A stretch of DNA of 42,616 bases from an uncultured Mucilaginibacter sp. Its GTDB lineage: Bacteria > Bacteroidota > Bacteroidia > Sphingobacteriales > Sphingobacteriaceae. The stretch spans positions 1-42,616 of the forward strand of contig NZ_CAITNG010000036.1 in assembly GCF_903893715.1 (NCBI RefSeq). Direction: 5' to 3'. The translations under genes and the position numbers were made by a program. The notes under the pieces are model-generated. The model was given only the letters and a program-made list of their open reading frames with translations, had not been told where the DNA came from and searched no databases. This document shows, piece by piece, positions 29,565 to 38,620 of the stretch (positions are counted from its first letter, which is position 1; every line of letters starts with the position of its first letter).

Positions 29565-32102
29565 ATGAAGTACTTTGTTTTGACTCTTTTCCTTATTATT
29601 AGTTCGATTGCAGTTAACGGGCAAACTGTTATCAAAGGGAAGGTAACCGATGCCCGAACCAAACAGCCTATACAGTTTGTCAGCATAGCTTTTAACGGCA
29701 GCACCACGGGCACAACTACCGATGTTGATGGTAAATATACACTACGAACCAGTAAGCCTTATAACCAACTTAAGGTATCGTTTATCGGTTATAAACAAGT
29801 TATCCGAACAGTCAATCCGGGTTCAGCCCAAACGATAGATTTTCAACTGCAGGAGGAAGATAAAACCCTGAACGAGGTAACCATAAAAGCCGGAAAAAAG
29901 GAAAGATATACCAATAAAAACAATCCGGCGGTGGAGTTGATTCGGAAGGTAATCGAAAGCCGGGACAAAAACCGCGTGCAGGCTTATGACTATGCGGAAT
30001 ATGAAAAATACGAAAAACTACAATTTTCGCTGAGCAACATTTCGGGCTCCATATCAAACAACCGATTTTTAAGGAATTATAAGTTTTTGCTGGATAACCG
30101 CGACAGTGTTACCGTGCCTGGGAAGTCGCTGATGCCTATTTATTTGAACGAGAGACTAACTCAAAACTATTACCGCAAAAACCCGGAAACCAGTAAAGAA
30201 ATTGTAGAAGGGGAGAAGAAAGTTGACCTCGGTAACCTGCTTGATGGGGATGGGTTTAACGATATGCTGAACCGTTTGTATTCGGAAGTAGATATTTATT
30301 CGAACAATATCTTCTTGATGACGAACCAGTTTTTAAGCCCTATAGCTAATGACGCTCCTGCTTTTTACAAGTACTTCATAACTGATACCGTTACCGACGG
30401 CAATACCAAACTGGTTGAACTGAGCTTCATCCCGCGTAGCGATGCAGATATGTTGTTTGAGGGTGAGTTGTATGTTACCCTTGATGGGAATTACGCGGTA
30501 CAGAAAGCCAAACTGTCTATCAACCACAATATCAACCTGAATTGGGTGCGCGATATGTATGTGAACCAGGATTTTGAAAAGAATGAACAAGGGAAGTACA
30601 ACCTGATAAAAACCGATGTGAAGGCCGATTTTGGTGTTACTAAAAACGGTAAAGCCGGGATATTTGGCGAACGGGTAATATCGTACCGAAACTATGTTAT
30701 CAATAAACCCCGGCCCGACACGACTTATGAGGGACCGACCGAGGTGGTTCCTAATGGCAGCGATAACAAGAGTGAGCAATTTTGGACCATTAACCGGGGG
30801 CGGGACACGCTGACGAAGGCTGAGTCGCGGGTGTACAAGAATATTGATACGCTGCAAACTATCCCATCGTTCAGGCGTACGGTGGATATTGTCACGTTGT
30901 TGTTTGCGGGTTATAAATCGTTTGGTCCGTTTGAAGTGGGTCCGGCAAATACTTTTTACAGTTATAACCCTATTGAAGGCTTCCGCCTGCGTTTTGGTGG
31001 CCGCACCACGCCTGAACTGAACAAAAGGTATTATTTTGAAACTTACGCCGCTTACGGCTTTACCGATCGGCGCTGGAAGTATTTTTTGAGCGCCACCTAT
31101 TCGCTCAACTTTAAAAGCATTTATAAATTCCCGCAGGATTATATCCGCGCAAGCGTTCAACAGGAAACCAAAATACCCGGTGCCGACTTGCAATTTGTAC
31201 AGGAAGATAATGTGTTCCTATCATTTAAGCGGGGCGTAAACGATAAATATCTGTACAATAATTATTACCGTTTTGACTATGTGCATGAGTTGGAAAGCCA
31301 TTTTTCGTACGAGTTGGGGTATAAATATTGGAAACAATCACCGGCAGGTTCATTGTATTTTTTAACCCAGGCAGACGGAGGTGGGTTAATAAACGCGCCA
31401 AATTTAACCACATCGGAGGTGTCGTTGAAATTGCGCTATGCTCCGAACGAAAAGTTTGTGCAGGGCAAAATTTACCGGTACTCCTTGCCAAATAAATACC
31501 CGGTGTTTCACCTTGATTTTACCGAAGGTATAAAGGGTTTGGCAGGTGGGCAGTACAATTATCAAAACGTACATGCGGGTGTAGAGAAGCGCGTTTACTT
31601 GTCGCAGTTTGGTTATACCGATGTATCCCTTGAGGGTGGATATATTTTCGGGCAGGCGCCGTTTCCCTTGCTTACCATCCACAAGGCAAACCAAACTTAC
31701 TCATATCAACCCGACTCGTATAATCTGGTGAACTTTATGGAGTTTGTTAGCGACCATTACGCCAGTGTGAACATTGACCATTGCTTCAACGGGTTTTTCT
31801 TTAACAAGATACCCCTGTTTAAAAGGTTGAAATGGCGCGAATGTGTGACTTTTAAAGCTTTGTATGGTGGCGTACGCGATGAGAACAACCCTGCACTGCA
31901 CCCCTCGCTCTTCCAGTTCCCGGTTGACCAGTACGGGCCAATTACCTATGCATTGGGCCGTACACCGTATACCGAGGGCAGTGTGGGCATCAGTAATATC
32001 TTTAAATTCTTCAGGGTAGACTTGGTGGAACGTTTTAATTATTTGGATAACCCAAATACGGTAAGATTTGGCATAAGGACTCGTGCAGTTTTTGATTTTT
32101 AA
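29565..32102 (+). CDS. DUF5686 outer-membrane protein with carboxypeptidase-regulatory-like domain
   Basis: The start is the ATG at 29565; a GTG codon just before it (29562) is less likely. The 845-residue product has a signal peptide (MKYFVLTLFLIISSIAVNGQ), a CarboxypepD-regulatory-like beta domain (about 22-105: VIKGKVTDARTKQPI, DVDGKYTLR, ATION-like tail) and then the DUF5686 domain (about 110-845) with many beta strands forming a large barrel, ending FGIRTRAVFDF. The N-terminal domain also occurs in SusC-like receptors, but plug and TonB box are absent. The family is widespread in Bacteroidota with unknown function. Three short genes for a DUF4833 protein, a hydroxylase and a CAP protein follow on the same strand. 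Confidence 0.88.
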   Translation: MKYFVLTLFLIISSIAVNGQTVIKGKVTDARTKQPIQFVSIAFNGSTTGTTTDVDGKYTLRTSKPYNQLKVSFIGYKQVIRTVNPGSAQTIDFQLQEEDKTLNEVTIKAGKKERYTNKNNPAVELIRKVIESRDKNRVQAYDYAEYEKYEKLQFSLSNISGSISNNRFLRNYKFLLDNRDSVTVPGKSLMPIYLNERLTQNYYRKNPETSKEIVEGEKKVDLGNLLDGDGFNDMLNRLYSEVDIYSNNIFLMTNQFLSPIANDAPAFYKYFITDTVTDGNTKLVELSFIPRSDADMLFEGELYVTLDGNYAVQKAKLSINHNINLNWVRDMYVNQDFEKNEQGKYNLIKTDVKADFGVTKNGKAGIFGERVISYRNYVINKPRPDTTYEGPTEVVPNGSDNKSEQFWTINRGRDTLTKAESRVYKNIDTLQTIPSFRRTVDIVTLLFAGYKSFGPFEVGPANTFYSYNPIEGFRLRFGGRTTPELNKRYYFETYAAYGFTDRRWKYFLSATYSLNFKSIYKFPQDYIRASVQQETKIPGADLQFVQEDNVFLSFKRGVNDKYLYNNYYRFDYVHELESHFSYELGYKYWKQSPAGSLYFLTQADGGGLINAPNLTTSEVSLKLRYAPNEKFVQGKIYRYSLPNKYPVFHLDFTEGIKGLAGGQYNYQNVHAGVEKRVYLSQFGYTDVSLEGGYIFGQAPFPLLTIHKANQTYSYQPDSYNLVNFMEFVSDHYASVNIDHCFNGFFFNKIPLFKRLKWRECVTFKALYGGVRDENNPALHPSLFQFPVDQYGPITYALGRTPYTEGSVGISNIFKFFRVDLVERFNYLDNPNTVRFGIRTRAVFDF

Positions 32103-32103
32103 T

Positions 32104-32111
32104 TACTTTTG
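32104..32111 (+). promoter_or_regulatory. Bacteroidota -7 promoter element for the DUF4833 gene
   Basis: TACTTTTG matches TAnnTTTG, begins 2 bases after the stop of the DUF5686 gene and lies 12 bases before the ATG at 32124. A -33 TTG at the usual 19-21 base spacing is not evident. It would start a transcript with DUF4833 and the hydroxylase gene, giving these two genes a promoter separate from DUF5686. Confidence 0.5.
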
Positions 32112-32123
32112 CGCCAATAAAAA

Positions 32124-32714
32124 ATGAAGTTTGCGTTTTACATATTTCTCCACCTTTTTTTAGGTCATTTAAATCACCATACAGCAAATGTGTATGCGTT
32201 AAAACCGGTGTTTGAAGATGGTGATACACTGTCGCGAAAGATAAAACCGAAGATAGCATTTCCGACACCCAATGTGCCAAAACTGTTTTATATACAACGC
32301 GACCCGAATACCAATACCATTATTTACGACCTTAATGTTGAGAAAAGCGGGCAATTAAACCCCGACGAACCTGTACATGTTTATTGGATAAAATATAATG
32401 AGCACGGACAAAAAGAGGAACTTAACTTTATTCAGCGTAAATTTGCGTACGGTGTAGTTGCGAAACCTGCCGGCAACGATAAATACGATGTGCGGATAGT
32501 GGCCTACAAAAAGTACCAAATGACGCTATCGAAATGGGCAAATGATAACAAATACCATGTTTTTGCCAATATTGATAAGCACGAGGTAATAGTGAACAGG
32601 ATATTTTTGCGGATAGAAGGCGGTACGTTTTGGTTTCCAAATGTGGTGTATATTGAAGTAAAGGGTACCGATACGCAAAGCGGAAAAGAGTTAACAGAGC
32701 GTTTTAAGCCATAA
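32124..32714 (+). CDS. DUF4833 domain protein, exported
   Basis: This 196-residue protein begins with a hydrophobic segment (MKFAFYIFLHLFLG) and so is probably exported. The core carries the DUF4833 signature: FPTPNVPKLFYIQRDPNTNT, YDLNVEKSGQLNPDEPVHVYWIKY and ERKFAYG-like strand QRKFAYGVVAK, ending GKELTERFKP. The family is of unknown function. Its stop is 7 bases before the fatty-acid-hydroxylase gene, a tight pair with its own -7 element at 32104. This suggests a role in the same envelope-lipid process, which is inference. Confidence 0.87.
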   Translation: MKFAFYIFLHLFLGHLNHHTANVYALKPVFEDGDTLSRKIKPKIAFPTPNVPKLFYIQRDPNTNTIIYDLNVEKSGQLNPDEPVHVYWIKYNEHGQKEELNFIQRKFAYGVVAKPAGNDKYDVRIVAYKKYQMTLSKWANDNKYHVFANIDKHEVIVNRIFLRIEGGTFWFPNVVYIEVKGTDTQSGKELTERFKP

Positions 32715-32721
32715 AGATAAG

Positions 32722-33339
32722 ATGAAGAAAAATTATGTTTCAAACTCGCCGGAGTCGACAAGGATGTTTAAGAGCGACTTATTGGAGGCTTTATCAAAAG
32801 TGCAGTTTTTTGTACCGCTCATTATTTATGTTCCTGTCATCATCTACTTATTGTACAAAGCCATTTTTACCGTGCAACTTGGCGCGGCTACCATTGCCTT
32901 GCTGATGATATCAGGCCTGTTTGTTTGGACCTTTGTTGAATACATTTTGCACCGTTTTGTTTTCCACTTTGTGCCGAAACAAAAATGGGCCTTGCGGTTG
33001 CATTTTATATTTCACGGCGTGCACCATGATTACCCTAACGACCTGAAACGTTTGGTATTGCCGCCATCGGCCAGTATTCCGTTGGCTACCGGTTTTTATT
33101 TTTTGTTTAACGCCTTGTTGCCGCAGTACTACGTGTATGCCTTCTTTCCGGCTTTTATAGGCGGGTATTTGGTGTACGATATGACGCATTATGCCATTCA
33201 CCATTTCAACTTTAAATCGGGCTTGTGGAAAAGGATAAAACAACACCACATGTTGCACCACTATCAGGACCCTACGAAAGGTTATGGGGTAAGCTCGGAT
33301 TTATGGGACAGGGTATTTGGCTCGCGTATCTTAAAATAG
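32722..33339 (+). CDS. Fatty acid hydroxylase superfamily protein, candidate lipid 2-hydroxylase
   Basis: This 205-residue integral membrane protein has about four hydrophobic segments and the full set of histidine boxes of the fatty acid hydroxylase/sterol desaturase superfamily: HRFVFH (77-82), HFIFHGVHHDYPND (94-107), THYAIHH and QHHMLHHY. The HGVHHDYPNDLKRLVLPP segment resembles the fatty acid 2-hydroxylase (FA2H/Scs7) subgroup acting on sphingolipids, rather than sterol desaturases. A di-iron centre is expected. Serine palmitoyltransferase and two further putative ceramide genes lie 1.5-5 kb away on the opposite strand, so hydroxylation of the ceramide acyl chain is a natural role. It is paired with DUF4833. 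Confidence 0.87.
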   Translation: MKKNYVSNSPESTRMFKSDLLEALSKVQFFVPLIIYVPVIIYLLYKAIFTVQLGAATIALLMISGLFVWTFVEYILHRFVFHFVPKQKWALRLHFIFHGVHHDYPNDLKRLVLPPSASIPLATGFYFLFNALLPQYYVYAFFPAFIGGYLVYDMTHYAIHHFNFKSGLWKRIKQHHMLHHYQDPTKGYGVSSDLWDRVFGSRILK

Positions 33340-33388
33340 TGAGCACAAGCCATAAAACAAATTGATTTGCCGCACGTTAATTGCTGCA

Positions 33389-33925
33389 ATGAAACACTTC
33401 TTTTTTATTGCGCTGGTTTTATCCGTAACTGTTCATGTTAGCGCGCAATCGTTAAAAAACATAAGCAACAGTGAGTTTAAGCAACAGTTTTTAGACCGCA
33501 TCAACACCTTACGGCAAACCGGTTGCAATTGCGGCACTACCTATATGCACCCCGTAGGCCCGCTGGTTTGGAACGAGCAGTTGGCACAGGCAGCAAAAGA
33601 ACATACGTTGGATATGGCGCGGCGCAATTATTTTAGCCACGACAGTCCGGACGGAAGGAGCCTGAAAGACAGGGCCCTAAATGCCGGATACAACTACAAT
33701 GGCTACCAGAGCTTTGCTATTGGCGAGAATATTGCCCTCGGCCAGCAAAGTATTGACGAGGTGATGGACGGATGGATAAAAAGTGTGGGCCATTGTAAAA
33801 ACCTGATGAATGCTGATTTTAAAGAAACAGGCATTTTTGAGTATAAAACTTATTGGGTACAGGATTTTGGCGGTAGGGTGCCGTTCAAAACCAGGAGTAA
33901 TGCGAGAATTATTTACCAAAAATAA
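33389..33925 (+). CDS. Secreted CAP-domain (SCP/PR-1-like) protein
   Basis: The start at 33389 gives a good signal peptide (MKHFFFIALVLSVTVHVSAQ); the longer ORF has a poor N-terminus. The 178-residue product contains one CAP domain: FLDRINTLRQTGC, LVWNEQLAQAAKEHTLDMA, NYFSHDSPDGRSLKDRALNAGY, GENIALGQQSIDEVMDGWIKS, GHCKNLMN and WVQDFG. The conserved His and Glu cluster of the cavity is present (FSHDS, GENIA, GHCKN). Bacterial CAP proteins are secreted and of largely unknown function; a few bind lipids or act as proteases. It follows the hydroxylase gene by 49 bases. Confidence 0.9.
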   Translation: MKHFFFIALVLSVTVHVSAQSLKNISNSEFKQQFLDRINTLRQTGCNCGTTYMHPVGPLVWNEQLAQAAKEHTLDMARRNYFSHDSPDGRSLKDRALNAGYNYNGYQSFAIGENIALGQQSIDEVMDGWIKSVGHCKNLMNADFKETGIFEYKTYWVQDFGGRVPFKTRSNARIIYQK

Positions 33926-33968
33926 AACGGTTGAAGTAGTAAAACCGTAATTGGTATAAAGACATACA

Positions 33969-34493
33969 ATGAAGAATATCCTAGCAACAACAATCTTGTT
34001 TATCAGCCTGAGCGCTACTGTGTCTGCGCAAAGCAAAAAACCTTTGGCCGTGGGCGATAAAGTGCCGCAATTTACCCTGACTAACCAAGACGGGAAAGTT
34101 TTTAACATAGCAGACGAGGTAGGCAAACATGCTCTGGTTATCTACTTTTATCCGAAGGACGAGAGTATGGTTTGCACCAAGGAAGCATGTGCTTTTCGCG
34201 ATGCATTTGATGCTTATACCAAGGCTGGTGCTTTAGTAATAGGCATTAACGCCGGCACTGTTAAGAGCCATAAAGATTTTGCAACCAACCACAAACTGCC
34301 ATTTATTTTGCTGAGCGATCCTGACAATAAAGTACTCAACCAGTTTGGTGTAAAAGGTTTTTTAGGAATGAGCGGCCGCGAAACTTTTGTTGTTGACCTA
34401 AGCGGGAAAATCGTGTATACATACGATTCGATGATGCATGGTGTGGAACATTCGGACAATGCGCTGGCTGCCGTTAAAGCCATCAAGAAGTAA
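33969..34493 (+). CDS. Exported peroxiredoxin of Bcp/PrxQ type
   Basis: This 174-residue protein has a signal peptide (MKNILATTILFISLSATVSA) and a thioredoxin-fold peroxiredoxin domain. The peroxidatic Cys69 is in MVCTKEACAFRD, with the second cysteine, Cys74, five residues later, the resolving position of PrxQ. The family usually has Thr-Pro-Gly-Cys before the first cysteine; here it reads Ser-Met-Val-Cys, a variation at the active-site Thr and Pro. Downstream conserved FPILLSDPDNKVL-like and GRETFVVD strands are present. It reduces peroxides in the periplasm with a thiol partner. The lost Thr/Pro raises a question about full activity. Confidence 0.87.
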   Translation: MKNILATTILFISLSATVSAQSKKPLAVGDKVPQFTLTNQDGKVFNIADEVGKHALVIYFYPKDESMVCTKEACAFRDAFDAYTKAGALVIGINAGTVKSHKDFATNHKLPFILLSDPDNKVLNQFGVKGFLGMSGRETFVVDLSGKIVYTYDSMMHGVEHSDNALAAVKAIKK

Positions 34494-34564
34494 TATGTCT
34501 GCAAAAGCATAAAAAATATTTTCCAATCGGGATGCCTTTAATATCTTAGCCCAAAATACAAATT

Positions 34565-34789
34565 ATGGCAACTAAATTGACAATTAACAATAACGGCTCG
34601 GTTAAAATTGATGGCGACGATTTTGAAATAGTAGATATGCAAGGCAATGCTTATGGCCTGCAGGGCAGAACGATTGTTTCGATTTGCCGCTGTGGCTTAT
34701 CGCAAAACAAACCGTTTTGCGATGGCTCGCATAAGGGGCATTTTGAACACGAAGCTGTGGCTTTTGATTTGCCGCCCAAAAAGGTATAA
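34565..34789 (+). CDS. CDGSH-type iron-sulfur protein
   Basis: This 74-residue protein carries one zf-CDGSH domain: Cys41, Cys43, Cys52 and His56 in SICRCGLSQNKPFCDGSH, the 3Cys-1His ligand set of a labile [2Fe-2S] cluster. Length is typical for stand-alone bacterial CDGSH proteins, which may act in iron-sulfur or redox handling in the cytoplasm. No signal peptide is present. The gene ends 4 bases before the convergent reductase gene. Confidence 0.93.
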   Translation: MATKLTINNNGSVKIDGDDFEIVDMQGNAYGLQGRTIVSICRCGLSQNKPFCDGSHKGHFEHEAVAFDLPPKKV

Positions 34790-34793
34790 ATCC

Positions 34794-35777
34794 CTATATC
34801 AAACCATTTTCCTGATACCATTTCAGGGTTTCGGTAAGGCCTAGATGCAGGTTGTATTTCGGCAGGTAGCCCAGATCTGTTTTGGCATGTTCTATACTGC
34901 AGGCCCAGTTGGGCGCGGTAAGTTCGCCGAGCTTTTCGGGGTTGAGGGCAGGCGTATCTTTCCTGTTGGCATAAAGGTAGGCTAAAATGTTTGCCAATAT
35001 CTTTACTAAGAATAGGGGCAGGTGTATTTTGACGGTCTTTTTGTGCAGGATGAATTTAGTCAGGTCGGCAAGCTCATAGCGGTCGTACGCGTTGCCGTCG
35101 CTGATGTTATAGGCGTTATGGGTTATGTTCGAAAATAACGCCTGTATGGTTACTGCGGCCAAATCCTTCACGTAAACAAAACTGAGTTGCTGGTCTATTT
35201 TGCCTATATAAGGCTCAATGCCCTGGCTTATTTTTTTTAGGAGGATGTAAATGTCCTTGTCGCGTGGGCCATACACTGCCGTTGGCCTTATCGTGATAAG
35301 CGGGAGGGATATGAGCAGCGCCAATTTCTGTTCAGCAAATGATTTGCTTTGTCCATACGCCGAAACCGGGGCATGCGGTTTGTTATCTTCAATGATTTCG
35401 CCCAATTGCGCGGGCCCTAAAGCCGCCAGGCTACTGATAAAGACAAACTTTTTTAATGGGATGTTGGCTTTTGTAGCTGCGAATGCAAGGTTATAGCTGT
35501 AATCAGCGTTAACCACGTTATAGGCTTCGGCGGTTTTGGCTTTGGTTGTACCTGCGGCATGGATGATGTAGGTATATTGTTTCTCCTCAAGTTCCTTTAT
35601 CAGGGCGTCAAGGTTCTCAAAATCTAAGTAGACGTATCGAATGTTGAGCTGCTTGAGGTGCGCGATATTGCTACTTTGACGCACTGCAGCATATACCTCC
35701 AAATTATTTTTTAAAGCCGCCTCAATTAAATGAAAACCCACAAAGCCGCTGGCGCCTGTTATTAAAACCCGCTCCAT
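34794..35777 (-). CDS. NAD(P)-dependent epimerase/dehydratase-like reductase, candidate ceramide reductase
   Basis: This 327-residue extended SDR has the nucleotide motif TGASGFVGFHL (7-17) and the catalytic YxxxK in SAYGQSKSFAEQKL. It begins one base inside the stop codon of the GNAT-like gene (TAATG overlap), so it is translationally coupled to spt's operon. In Caulobacter the ceramide pathway uses an NAD-dependent epimerase/dehydratase-family enzyme, CerR, that reduces the 3-keto group after acylation, next to spt and the acyltransferase bCerS. The same trio is present here in order spt-GNAT-SDR. The sugar-nucleotide epimerase fold is the alternative, but no sugar gene is nearby. Confidence 0.75.
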   Translation of the reverse strand: MERVLITGASGFVGFHLIEAALKNNLEVYAAVRQSSNIAHLKQLNIRYVYLDFENLDALIKELEEKQYTYIIHAAGTTKAKTAEAYNVVNADYSYNLAFAATKANIPLKKFVFISSLAALGPAQLGEIIEDNKPHAPVSAYGQSKSFAEQKLALLISLPLITIRPTAVYGPRDKDIYILLKKISQGIEPYIGKIDQQLSFVYVKDLAAVTIQALFSNITHNAYNISDGNAYDRYELADLTKFILHKKTVKIHLPLFLVKILANILAYLYANRKDTPALNPEKLGELTAPNWACSIEHAKTDLGYLPKYNLHLGLTETLKWYQENGLI

Positions 35778-36892
35778 TAGATGGCTTTTTCGTAAATGCG
35801 GTATTTTTTGTAGGGGTCGCCTTTGATGGCTTGAATGGCCTTATTTACCATGTCATTATTTTCCAGTGTCCACCCGGCTTCGGCGTGTAAAAAGCCTTTG
35901 GCTTTGTATTTTTTTATGATAGTACCATAGAGAACCGCCTCGATGCCCATTTTACGATAACCATCGATAACCCCGAGTGCATAGATACGGATGGATGTTA
36001 TCTTTCGCTTGTTCATCAGCAGCTTGAAAATGCCTGTCGGGAATAAACGTCCCCGTTTTATGGTCTTGAATATTTCGTTGTAGTTAGGTAAAGCGAGTCC
36101 GAAGGCTACAATCTTCCCTTCGTGCTCGGCTACGAGCGCGAAGTCGGGGTCGAGTATGAGTTTAAGGTCTTTGGCTACGTAGTCAAACTCTTCGTTGTTC
36201 ATCGGGACGAATCCGCTATTCTTGTCCCATGCTTTGTTGTACACCTCGCGCAATTTGGAGGCTTCGTTTTTAAAATCTTTCAGGTTTACCTTTCGGACGG
36301 TAACATTGCTGCGTTTTAAACGCTCCGTCAGGCTATCCAATAAGCGTACCGATTTATCATCATAGTTTTGGCCGTCCCAATGCCAGGCTATCAGGTCGAT
36401 GTTTTTGGTGAAACCTGCTTTTTCCAACAGTTCGATGTAATAGGGCGCATTGTAGGTCATCATCAACACCGGCGGGCTATCGAAACCTTCTATCAATAAA
36501 CCGCAGGGCTCGTTGGTAGAGAAGTTAACCGGGCCTATCATGGTATTAAGGCCGCGCTCTTTTAACCAGGTGGCGGCGGTATCGAATAACAGTTTAGCGG
36601 TTTCCCAATCGTTTATACAATCGAAGAAGCCAAAAAATCCGTCGTTCTTGTGGTTAAACTCGTTTGATGCATTGTTTTGTATGGCAGCAATACGACCGGT
36701 TACCTTATCACCATTGTACACCAAAAAGCATTGCAACGAATTATGTTTGTGGAAAGGGTGGATGGTGAGTAAGTCGCGCTGGGCGATGAACAACTCGGGC
36801 ACATAGTTCGGGTCGTTTGCATACAGATGGTGTGGGAAATCAATAAAAGCACCAAGCTCTTTTTTTGATTGAACCGGAACAACTGTCATCAT
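35777..36892 (-). CDS. GNAT-like acyltransferase, candidate bacterial ceramide synthase
   Basis: This 371-residue soluble protein has GNAT-fold features: an N-terminal stretch VPVQSKKELGAFIDFPHHLYANDPNYVPELF, a central MIGPVNFSTNEPCGLLIEGF region, and a C-terminal acetyl-CoA-fold part with ALGVIDGYRKMGIEAVLYG and LENNDMVNKAIQ. It is much longer than a simple N-acetyltransferase. It lies 74 bases after spt, and its stop overlaps the start of the SDR gene by one base. Caulobacter ceramide synthase (bCerS) is also a GNAT-like acyltransferase beside spt. N-acylation of 3-ketosphinganine is thus the proposed role, by context and family; direct proof is lacking. Confidence 0.72.
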   Translation of the reverse strand: MMTVVPVQSKKELGAFIDFPHHLYANDPNYVPELFIAQRDLLTIHPFHKHNSLQCFLVYNGDKVTGRIAAIQNNASNEFNHKNDGFFGFFDCINDWETAKLLFDTAATWLKERGLNTMIGPVNFSTNEPCGLLIEGFDSPPVLMMTYNAPYYIELLEKAGFTKNIDLIAWHWDGQNYDDKSVRLLDSLTERLKRSNVTVRKVNLKDFKNEASKLREVYNKAWDKNSGFVPMNNEEFDYVAKDLKLILDPDFALVAEHEGKIVAFGLALPNYNEIFKTIKRGRLFPTGIFKLLMNKRKITSIRIYALGVIDGYRKMGIEAVLYGTIIKKYKAKGFLHAEAGWTLENNDMVNKAIQAIKGDPYKKYRIYEKAI

Positions 36893-36920
36893 TACAATAA
36901 TTTTGGAAGGTTTATATACT

Positions 36921-36958
36921 CCGTATGCAAATTATAAAAAATTATAACATGCATACGG
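36921..36958. promoter_or_regulatory. Stem-loop between spt and the GNAT-like gene
   Basis: CCGTATGCA (36921-36929) pairs exactly with TGCATACGG (36950-36958), and the inner TTATAA/TTATAA (36932-36937, 36942-36947) continue the stem around a 4-base loop. It sits in the 74-base space between the spt stop (36967) and the next start (36892). It has no U tract, so it may be an RNA-processing or stability element or an operator rather than a terminator. Confidence 0.5.
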
Positions 36959-36966
36959 AAAAATGT

Positions 36967-38172
<1,206 letters not shown>

Positions 38173-38620
38173 CTATGTTTAACCTAAGTTGAATTGATGC
38201 AAAAGTACCACGAAAATAGTAAAACTATAGTACCGTGTCTTTATAATTTTTTAACATTGGCCGTAATGGCAACACAAACTGAATAGCAAATTACTGTTTT
38301 TTTATTAATAAAAGTAAAATTAAATCGTCTTTTTTACTTAATTATAACCATTCCAAATTTGAAAAGCATGATTCAAAGATGTTTTTTATTTGCGCTGTAA
38401 CCATTGATGCAGAGTTACGGAATTTATACGAAAATAAAAGCCAAATATTGTTGTTAAGCCGATAAGTTAAGGAATTTGGTATGTTTTTTCATCTTTTTTT
38501 GTGAACTTGTAAAAGTTGAAAATAGGTGAGCTTCTATTTTTTAAGTGTTTTTTTGACGGTAAATGTTTTTGATATGGCAATTAAGCCCTAACTTGCACTA
38601 CCAATATTAAACCTGCCGAT
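38173..38620. promoter_or_regulatory. Divergent control region between spt and the GH53 gene
   Basis: This 448-base gap contains TACTTTTG on the minus strand (38207-38200), an exact -7 element 27 bases before the spt ATG, followed by a GCATC initiation-like tail. No clear -33 TTG is found at the right spacing, though a TTTTA lies about 13 bases upstream. The remainder is strongly AT-rich and shows several TTTTT runs (for example 38298, 38326, 38495). No gene or repeat is recognised, and no exact -7 element for the GH53 gene is seen near 38600. Confidence 0.5.

Noticed and set aside
30333..31193. 286-codon minus-strand ORF
   Set aside because: It lies wholly inside the DUF5686 gene in another frame; the plus-strand protein has a signal peptide and known domains, so this is a shadow.
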